A DNA stretch of 14,124 bases from an uncultured Eubacteriales bacterium. GTDB lineage: Bacteria > Bacillota > Clostridia > Oscillospirales > UMGS1783. Under the pieces are notes generated by a model. The model was not told the origin of the DNA and searched no databases. It saw nothing but the letters and a program-made list of their open reading frames with translations. This document shows positions 7,589-12,951 of the stretch, in pieces. Within the stretch, counting starts at the first letter, position 1. Every line of letters starts with the position of its first letter. The DNA lies in the NCBI GenBank assembly GCA_905209135.1, contig CAJLRT010000012.1:1-14124 (forward strand), in the 5' to 3' direction. A program made the translations under genes and the position numbers.

Positions 7589-8665
7589 ATGCCGTTTCAG
7601 ATTTCCGATGAACAGAACCAGATTGTTAACATAAAGGTAATTGGCGTCGGCGGCGCAGGCAACAACGCCGTCAACCGCATGCGGGAAGCCGGGGTTCAGG
7701 GCGTTGAATTCGTCGCTGTGAACACCGACCTGCATGTGCTTTACAATTCCTCGGCCACGCATAAAATCCAGATCGGGGAGAAAGTGACGCGCGGTATGGG
7801 CGCGGGCTCGGATCCGCTCAAGGGCAAGGCCGCCGCGGAGGAGAGCAAGGAGCTGATCGCAGAGGCGCTCCAGGGAACGGATATGGTGTTTATTACGGCG
7901 GGCATGGGCGGCGGTACGGGTACCGGCGCGGCGCCCGTTGTTGCGGAAATCGCAAAGAGCATGGGCATTCTCACTGTCGGCATCGTCACAAAGCCGTTCG
8001 GGTTTGAGGGCCGGCGCAAAATGCAGACGGCAGAGGCGGGCATAGAGGAGATGAAGGGCAGGGTGGACTCCCTTGTCGTTATCCCCAACGAACGGCTCAA
8101 GCATGTCGTCGACCAGAAAATCACGATGATGAACGCCTTTATTTTTGCAGACGATGTGCTGCGGCAGGGCGTACAGGGCATTTCCGACCTGATTAAGGTG
8201 CCGGGCATGGTCAATATCGACTTTGCCGACATCCGCACCATTATGCAGGACGCCGGCTACGCGCACATGGGCACCGGCAAAGCGGTCGGCAAGACCAAGG
8301 CGGAGGAAGCCGCCAAGATGGCGATTTCCAGCCCGCTGCTGGAGACGTCCATTTCCGGCGCAAAGGGCCTGGTTCTCAACATTACTTCCTCGCTGGACAT
8401 TACGCTCGAAGAGGTCGAGCTTGCCGCCGACATGATCACCAAGGAAGCGAACCCGGATGCGAACATCATTTGGGGTACGTCTTACGACGAGACGATGGAG
8501 GATGAAATTCTCATCACGGTGATTGCAACCGGCTTCGATTATGACAAGCCCATCAGCGGCGGGTTGTTTGACAACCTGGTGACAAGCGTGCCTGCGCCGA
8601 AGCCAGAATCGGTTAATGATATTGAAATTCTGGATATTATCAACCAGCTTTCCAACAACAAGTAA
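7589..8665 (+). CDS. ftsZ: Cell-division GTPase FtsZ
   Basis: The bacterial tubulin homologue that polymerises into the Z-ring and directs septation. The nucleotide-binding glycines [13 protein letters not shown] are at 19-31, the tubulin signature GGGTGTG at 107-113, [10 protein letters not shown] at 136-145, and the T7 catalytic loop [11 protein letters not shown] at 209-219 with Asn209, Asp211 and Asp214 all present. The 358 residues are short for FtsZ because the linker after the globular core (about residue 320) is only some 20 residues. The last residues, [15 protein letters not shown], lack the usual C-terminal peptide of the type DIPxFLR. AAGGAG lies 10 nt before the ATG. It is the last gene of the cluster; no ftsA precedes it. 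Confidence 0.98.
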   Translation: MPFQISDEQNQIVNIKVIGVGGAGNNAVNRMREAGVQGVEFVAVNTDLHVLYNSSATHKIQIGEKVTRGMGAGSDPLKGKAAAEESKELIAEALQGTDMVFITAGMGGGTGTGAAPVVAEIAKSMGILTVGIVTKPFGFEGRRKMQTAEAGIEEMKGRVDSLVVIPNERLKHVVDQKITMMNAFIFADDVLRQGVQGISDLIKVPGMVNIDFADIRTIMQDAGYAHMGTGKAVGKTKAEEAAKMAISSPLLETSISGAKGLVLNITSSLDITLEEVELAADMITKEANPDANIIWGTSYDETMEDEILITVIATGFDYDKPISGGLFDNLVTSVPAPKPESVNDIEILDIINQLSNNK

Positions 8666-8675
8666 TCGTCATTTC

Positions 8676-8709
8676 AAAAGGCCCCCGCCAGAGGCGGAGG
8701 CCTTTTTTT
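8676..8709 (+). terminator. Intrinsic terminator after ftsZ, probably bidirectional
   Basis: A 14-bp stem (8676-8689 with 8693-8706, one mismatch) around the loop AGA is followed by T at 8703-8709. It lies 10 bp past the ftsZ stop. Read on the - strand the same stem ends in TTTT and would also stop the HNH gene, whose stop codon is only 10 bp away. Confidence 0.9.
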
Positions 8710-8718
8710 GTCTGCTTC

Positions 8719-9321
8719 TTACAACCACCAGGGCGGGGGCGTCGGCGAAGGCTCGTCCTGTTCCAGGGGAAACGCAACCCCATAGGAAGCGGCGAGCTTT
8801 TTGAGATTCATGCGGTATAAGCCGGCGATTGTCGCCGTGTTGAAATACGGCTGCCCGAAATGTATGCCTGCGCTGCGCTTAACTTCGCCCAGCAGAAGAT
8901 CAAACTGTTCCTGCGCTGTATCCAGCGGGACGGACGCCCGGCTGCAGATATCTTGTATCTCCCGGTATAACGGCTTCCCGTAAATGAACGCATACTCCTT
9001 CTGCCCCCGGATGATCCAAAATGTCTCCAGAAAGGGGACTCTGTATGCGCGGATCCAATCCCACATGATTTCGGGGTCTGTTACATTGGGGCCTTCCCTG
9101 TGGCAGCGTTTGCACAGCAGGACGATATTGGATGGTTCGTCTGTGCCGCCCAGGGTATGCGGCACGATATGGCAGCGTTCCAGATTTCTTTGACAGCCGC
9201 AGCGCCAGCAGTGCGTGTCGGCTTCCCGCCAGTCGGTACTGATTTCGTCTTCGTCGATTCGGCGGCTCCAGTATTCCACCGCGCTTTGAATGGACGTTTG
9301 TATTTTTGATCTTCTGCTCAT
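8719..9321 (-). CDS. Stand-alone HNH endonuclease-like protein
   Basis: A 200-residue protein with a zinc-binding HNH (beta-beta-alpha metal) nuclease fold near its N-terminus. Cys38 and Cys41 (CWRC) are followed by His51 in RCHIVPHTLGGTDEPSNIVLL, Asn65, then Cys70, Cys73 and His74 (LCKRCHREGP). This gives the order Cys pair - H - N - Cys pair/H expected of active members. The rest (about 85-200) shows no domain I recognise and ends in PTPPPWWL. There is no partner methylase, intron or phage gene nearby, so its DNA target is unknown. ATG 9321 has a perfect AGGAGG 5 nt upstream. It converges on ftsZ and is enclosed by two terminators. HNH cleavage activity is family knowledge; a role in defence or mobile-element biology is only a guess. 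Confidence 0.8.
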   Translation of the reverse strand: MSRRSKIQTSIQSAVEYWSRRIDEDEISTDWREADTHCWRCGCQRNLERCHIVPHTLGGTDEPSNIVLLCKRCHREGPNVTDPEIMWDWIRAYRVPFLETFWIIRGQKEYAFIYGKPLYREIQDICSRASVPLDTAQEQFDLLLGEVKRSAGIHFGQPYFNTATIAGLYRMNLKKLAASYGVAFPLEQDEPSPTPPPWWL

Positions 9322-9350
9322 GGCGACCTCCTGTTTGTACTCTGTGTTTC

Positions 9351-9379
9351 AGTATACAGCAAGCCCCGGGAGGATGCAA
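9351..9379 (-). promoter_or_regulatory. Promoter of the HNH gene
   Basis: On the - strand TTGCAT (9374-9379) and TATACT (9351-9356) are 17 nt apart. The -10 box matches five of six consensus bases, the -35 three of six. It is followed about 20 nt later by the ribosome site AGGAGG (9327-9332). Confidence 0.5.
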
Positions 9380-9516
9380 TAGCGGCGGCATGCAGATTCA
9401 CACAGTGATACACTGTCCGGCATTGCGGCGAAGTGTGGCGTGTCCGCAGGCCCGCAGAGCAGGAATTCCCAACTGGTTTATGCGTGCGATGAAAGTATCT
9501 CAGCATCGCAAGTCAT
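9380..9516. other. Intergenic stretch without a gene, two hairpins
   Basis: Between the HNH promoter and the terminator of the binding-protein gene I see no convincing coding frame. It holds the 15-bp dyad at 9402-9416 and a 7-bp stem (TGCGATG 9485-9491, CATCGCA 9504-9510, 12-nt loop) directly before the terminator. On the + strand these two plus the terminator would give a compact structured RNA, but no good + strand promoter was found. Confidence 0.4.
9402..9416. promoter_or_regulatory. Perfect 15-bp dyad, possible operator
   Basis: ACAGTG-ATA-CACTGT is a perfect inverted repeat with an odd 3-bp centre, the usual look of a dimeric repressor or activator site. It lies 22 bp upstream of the -35 box of the HNH gene. 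No regulator gene is visible nearby. Chance occurrence is possible. Confidence 0.3.
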
Positions 9517-9550
9517 AAAGAGGCCCCGACATTTTGCGGGGCCTCTTTTT
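9517..9550 (-). terminator. Terminator of the binding-protein gene, bidirectional
   Basis: A perfect 12-bp stem (9517-9528 with 9537-9548) encloses an 8-nt loop, 31 bp past the stop of the binding-protein gene. The T-run is longer on the + strand (9546-9550) than on the - strand (the CTTT end of the stem, then ATGACTT). It would therefore also stop any + strand transcript crossing this gap. Confidence 0.8.
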
Positions 9551-9581
9551 CCTTTCGGCCGGCGACTTTGACCACTGCAGT

Positions 9582-10631
9582 TCATGAAGGGCCGAACATG
9601 GCTTCGGCGCGGGCGTATTGGTCAAGATAGAAATCCGGGCCGTTTTTGCCGGCGCCGTCCGCGGTGACAATATAGGAGGGCAGCGCGGGCTGCCATGCAT
9701 CCTCCGCAAAGGTTTCGCCCTGCAAGACCCGGTCCAGCATTTCCATGCCAATATAACCCGCTTCGTAACAGGGGCTCGATACAATGGCATCTATTTCCCC
9801 GTCCATTAGCGCATGAAGATTGTCTTCACTTGTAACGCCGGCTATATAGACGATTTTGGCGCCTTTTGGCGATTGCCCCAAAACAGCCGACCATTCATCG
9901 GGAGAACCAAATGGATTGTAAACGGCCACGATATCGTTGTTTTCAACCATGTTGCGGATTGTCGGGGTGTTGTCTATACCTTCACTGACGAACCCATCCA
10001 CAACGGAAAAGCTGCTGTTTGCCTCTATATATTCCCGGAATGCAGGCTGATAATAGCTGTTCCCGTGAAATGCGATGGTTCCGGAAGTGACGCCGTTTTG
10101 AGTAAGCCGGTTTACGATATATTCCGCTGCGTCGGAAAGTCTTTTCCCTTCGTCACAAATCGGGTTTGCATCAATTGTTCCGGGCGCGCTGGCTATTCCT
10201 GAATTATTGGGACCGTTCAGAGCGCTGACGTCCAAGTATGGGATCACGATTTTCACCCCGTTTGCATGTTGGTTAGACAAAAATTCTATAGCGGTATCAT
10301 CTGCCACCCATAAAATAACGCCGCGTGCGTTGTTGGCGTCAATTGCCCGCGCCCATTCCGCATACAGTTCGGCGGCAGAGCCTTCCGTCAAACCACTGGT
10401 CATAGGCGTATATCCCTGTAACTCATATGCTTTTTCAAAAAAACCCAATCGCAGTAAACGAATAGCGGGATGATTTATCGCGCCGGAACATACCATTACA
10501 ACATCCTTAAGGGGGGCTGAGTCGGGGGATGAGAGGCTGGTTGACGTGCTGGATGCAGGAGGATAGTTCCCGTGCGTGCAGGCGGTGAACAGAAGTAGAC
10601 ATACAAGTGACAATATGCAAAGTTTCTTCAT
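9582..10631 (-). CDS. Sugar-binding-protein-like lipoprotein (periplasmic-binding fold)
   Basis: A 349-residue exported lipoprotein resembling substrate-binding proteins of ribose/galactose-type ABC importers. Residues 1-18 (MKKLCILSLVCLLLFTAC) form a lipoprotein signal with Cys18 as the lipid anchor, followed by a Ser/Pro/Thr-rich spacer to about 40. The two-lobed domain begins at KDVVMVCSGAINHP (42-55) and shows the family rhythm: GVILWVADD (104-112), VKIVIPYLD (126-134), ENNDIVAVYNPFG (230-242), AKIVYIAGV (258-266), DGEIDAIVSSPCYEAGYIG (277-295). The ATG at 10631 is chosen over upstream in-frame codons because the signal peptide starts there and AAGGAGG sits 8 nt before it. No permease or ATPase gene is nearby, so the ligand and function (transport or sensing) are unknown. 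Confidence 0.8.
   Translation of the reverse strand: MKKLCILSLVCLLLFTACTHGNYPPASSTSTSLSSPDSAPLKDVVMVCSGAINHPAIRLLRLGFFEKAYELQGYTPMTSGLTEGSAAELYAEWARAIDANNARGVILWVADDTAIEFLSNQHANGVKIVIPYLDVSALNGPNNSGIASAPGTIDANPICDEGKRLSDAAEYIVNRLTQNGVTSGTIAFHGNSYYQPAFREYIEANSSFSVVDGFVSEGIDNTPTIRNMVENNDIVAVYNPFGSPDEWSAVLGQSPKGAKIVYIAGVTSEDNLHALMDGEIDAIVSSPCYEAGYIGMEMLDRVLQGETFAEDAWQPALPSYIVTADGAGKNGPDFYLDQYARAEAMFGPS
9900..9970. repeat. Direct repeat copy A, inside the binding-protein gene
   Basis: This 71-bp piece encodes about residues 220-243 of the binding protein. It recurs at 10873-10942 in the same orientation with roughly nine in ten bases identical by eye, and one base fewer in the second copy. Confidence 0.85.
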
Positions 10632-10644
10632 CTGTATCCCCTCC

Positions 10645-10872
10645 TTAAGATGGTCTAACCGCCATATAGTATGTTTTCGATGTAGCCATAGCGTCCCACT
10701 GGCCGACTTCATTGAGGTTCGGATTGATAAACCCATGGTTCCAGGACTGCTGATTTGCGTGGAGGACAAATCCTCGGTTTTGATGAATGGTATTTCATAG
10801 GTTCTGGTCCATATAGTTGCGAATGAGCGCCTGTGTGAAGTCCCCAGGCAGGGGAGGACTTTGTAAGAGCCC
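10645..10872 (-). pseudogene. C-terminal remnant of an unrecognised gene, broken by TGA
   Basis: One - strand frame reads like protein throughout: LPGDFTQALIRNYMDQNL, a TGA at about 10797, then HQNRGFVLHANQQSWNHGF, NPNLNEVGQWDAMATSKTYY, MAVRPS and a final TAA at 10645-10647. A TGG-to-TGA change would explain the inner stop. Upstream it continues, in the same frame, from the AVYNPLGSP part of the decayed binding-protein copy, so it may be a fusion product of a deletion. Its final TAA overlaps the ribosome site of the intact binding-protein gene, as expected for two cistrons of one operon. I do not recognise the family. Confidence 0.5.
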
Positions 10873-10942
10873 GGGAGAACCAAGTGGATTATAAACGGCC
10901 AGATATCGTTGTTTTCAACCGTGTTACGGATTGTCGGTGTGT
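10873..10942. repeat. Direct repeat copy B, in the remnant zone
   Basis: A 70-bp near copy of 9900-9970. It lacks one base near 10900 compared with the intact gene, which shifts the frame after NNDI. The - strand reading gives TPTIRNTVENNDI and, after the shift, AVYNPLGSP, against TPTIRNMVENNDI and AVYNPFGSP in the intact gene. Confidence 0.85.
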
Positions 10943-11034
10943 GAATCCTCTGGATCTTTCGGGGCATTATAGGCGCTGACATCTGTATAAGGAATTATAA
11001 TTCGGAACTGATTGCGCGCATATACCGTATTGAC
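10873..11034 (-). pseudogene. Decayed second copy of the sugar-binding-protein gene
   Basis: Two pieces of the neighbouring binding-protein gene can be read here in the same order and strand. The first, ARNQFRIIIPYTDVSAYNAP (about 10955-11016), parallels SNQHANGVKIVIPYLDVSALNGP (residues 119-141) at moderate similarity. The second is the repeat copy B, matching residues 220-243 very closely. Compared with the intact gene about 75 codons between them are missing, the frames of the two pieces differ, and a stop (TAA, 10924-10926) closes the first frame. No signal peptide or start is left. It is best explained as a tandem paralogue that decayed. Confidence 0.7.
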
Positions 11035-11145
11035 TCTGCAAAACGGCCGCTCTCGGCTGAAAGGGTTGTCTGCGCTTCGAAGTATGATTTATTCTATGTG
11101 CGTGGCGGCAGTGTGAGGTTTGTAATGAAAACACAAACAGTTTCT
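11035..11145. other. Gap after the C11 peptidase gene, no clear feature
   Basis: I see no gene and no convincing terminator for the peptidase gene here, only a short weak hairpin (GCCG-AGAG-CGGC on the - strand, around 11043-11054, followed within a few bases by TTTT). Transcription may therefore continue through the remnants into the binding-protein gene. Confidence 0.35.
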
Positions 11146-12951
11146 TTAGTCCGGATATGCGACCTCGCTGTCAGTTATGGCGAAAATCTTTGGGATACCG
11201 TCTGTGATTTCCACAATCGCCGTACCGGCCAAGTAGCGTTTTCCATATATATCCGACACATAGGCAGAGTATTGGTAATAGCCGTCGGGCAGAGGGACGA
11301 TAGTAATGCTTTGGGTTTCGTCATAGATAAACTCATTTTCCGAGGGATAGAAGTTTTCCACTTCGAAGTATGTAACATCTTTGACAACTCCGATAATTCT
11401 ATCGCCTGCCTTCAGCTTGTGAATTCTGCTGAACTCCTCGTTCTCATAGGAAACGCCAATAATCTGTATTGACCAATCATCTTTGTTGTGGGCAAAGAGC
11501 AAAAGCGCTTTTTCCCCATTGACCTTAATCGGTGCTTCGTAAATCGTGGATTCTTCCTGTTTATCAATTATTTTGCAATAAAGCAAATGACCTGCGAATT
11601 CGACCCATTTTCCCTCAAAGCGTATGTTGACACGGTTGCCGAGAATTTCAACATCGTCATCGTTGCCAAGGGCAAAAACCTTTTGTTGATATGGATCCGA
11701 CTGCGAAAACCCATATACTACATATTCTACACTACCCACATAGTCCATACTTTCAGCTTGCAGCGTAAAGGACAGCATTTCATGAATGTTTTCCGAATAG
11801 GAAGCGAACTGAATTATTTCCTCGTTCTGCCGCAAAAACCAATCGTTCAAAAAGTCGGAATACACTGAATAGGGATTGTATTGGCAATACTCGCTCAAAG
11901 AATCGCTGGCGCCAAGGGGGAAATAAATACTTAGCCCCGTTGCGGAAGAACGATGCGCCCCATTCACAGAGGAAATGTGCTCGTCTAAGTGCACGCCAAC
12001 GCCAAAGAAGGAAAACAGATTTCCTAAATCGTACAGGTTTGTGCCCTCTGTGCCAAAACTTACCGCATCGGAAAACGCTGAAATCACATCTCGGGGTGAT
12101 CCTGCTGCTTTCATTTTTACAAGAAGCCCATCAAGCGCTTTTGCAATCACGCCAAAATCAGAAGAATCTATATGGGAAAGGGTATAGTAATCATTTGTCC
12201 CTGATTTTTCGGCGTAGCCGGAAAGCAGTTTATTATAAAAATCATCCCTGCCCAAATTCTCAAGAAGAACTTTATAATCCCAACCGCCGCTTGGCTCAAG
12301 CTCCTCACTTGCCACCATATTGTTTACAAAGGGCCCTACGGTAAAGAGTGTTTCCACCGTTGCCATAAGGCAAGCGTCAAAGCCAATAAAATCAAGCTTT
12401 CTATTCGATCCTTCATAAAAAGCGGAAAGTGCCGTTTTTAGCTCCGGCAGTTTCAATGCATCACCACCGAAGTTCTCGTCATAGCAAACGCCCTTGACAG
12501 AGCCGCCCCCGTGATCCCAAAGAATAAGTCCGTATTTCTCGGCGGAATATGCATTATAGGCCCAAAGCAGAAAATCCGAAAGGGACTGCGCATCACCCAT
12601 GTTTACGGTATCTCTCTGTTCCACCAGCATAAGCTGACCGTCCCTGATTTCGTAACGACAGCTTTGGTTTGACGGAATGTTGTAATCCCTCCATTTTTTT
12701 GTACCGCCCGTCTGAAAGACAACTGTTGTCTTTGCGGGAAGCTTTGCGGAGAGCATTTCAGAAATGTTTTTTGTTGCAGCACCGCTGCTGCTTTCCAGAT
12801 TGCTGCCGCAAATATATACGAGAAGAACATAACTGCCCTGCTCATAAGCAGCGGTTTCTGCCGGCGGCTTCGGCGTTTGGTTTCCACAGCCTGTTAACAG
12901 CAAGCAAAAAATCAATATGGATGGTATCAGTTTTCTATACACGTTTCTCAT
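11146..12951 (-). CDS. Clostripain-like cysteine peptidase (family C11) lipoprotein
   Basis: A 601-residue exported protease related to clostripain, which cleaves after basic residues. Residues 1-22 (MRNVYRKLIPSILIFCLLLTGC) are a lipoprotein signal with Cys22 as anchor. The C11 domain starts at YVLLVYICGSNLES. The catalytic His147 lies in LILWDHGGGSVKGV and Cys194 in IGFDACLMATVE, the known His-Cys dyad of the family; TGLSIYFPLGA follows later. The C-terminal part from about 360 is probably a separate beta-rich domain I cannot name. ATG 12951 is chosen because the signal peptide starts there and its ATGA overlaps the upstream gene's TGA; the longer frame from 13002 would bury the signal. Its own ribosome site is weak, which fits coupled translation. 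Specificity for Arg or Lys is inferred only from the family. Confidence 0.88.
   Translation of the reverse strand: MRNVYRKLIPSILIFCLLLTGCGNQTPKPPAETAAYEQGSYVLLVYICGSNLESSSGAATKNISEMLSAKLPAKTTVVFQTGGTKKWRDYNIPSNQSCRYEIRDGQLMLVEQRDTVNMGDAQSLSDFLLWAYNAYSAEKYGLILWDHGGGSVKGVCYDENFGGDALKLPELKTALSAFYEGSNRKLDFIGFDACLMATVETLFTVGPFVNNMVASEELEPSGGWDYKVLLENLGRDDFYNKLLSGYAEKSGTNDYYTLSHIDSSDFGVIAKALDGLLVKMKAAGSPRDVISAFSDAVSFGTEGTNLYDLGNLFSFFGVGVHLDEHISSVNGAHRSSATGLSIYFPLGASDSLSEYCQYNPYSVYSDFLNDWFLRQNEEIIQFASYSENIHEMLSFTLQAESMDYVGSVEYVVYGFSQSDPYQQKVFALGNDDDVEILGNRVNIRFEGKWVEFAGHLLYCKIIDKQEESTIYEAPIKVNGEKALLLFAHNKDDWSIQIIGVSYENEEFSRIHKLKAGDRIIGVVKDVTYFEVENFYPSENEFIYDETQSITIVPLPDGYYQYSAYVSDIYGKRYLAGTAIVEITDGIPKIFAITDSEVAYPD

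Noticed and set aside
9306-9518. Small + strand frame of 70 codons upstream of the terminator at 9517.
   Set aside because: No ribosome site, overlap with the HNH gene start, and a Cys/Arg/Pro-rich random-looking translation.
10632-10982. Upstream extension of the binding-protein frame to an ATG at 10982 (466 residues in all).
   Set aside because: The extra 117 residues precede a complete lipoprotein signal peptide with its own strong ribosome site, and part of them is the shifted reading of the decayed repeat.
11043-11060. Weak - strand hairpin GCCG-AGAG-CGGC followed by TTTT as terminator of the C11 gene.
   Set aside because: The stem is only 4 bp, and the sequence lies close to the remnant zone; not enough to call.
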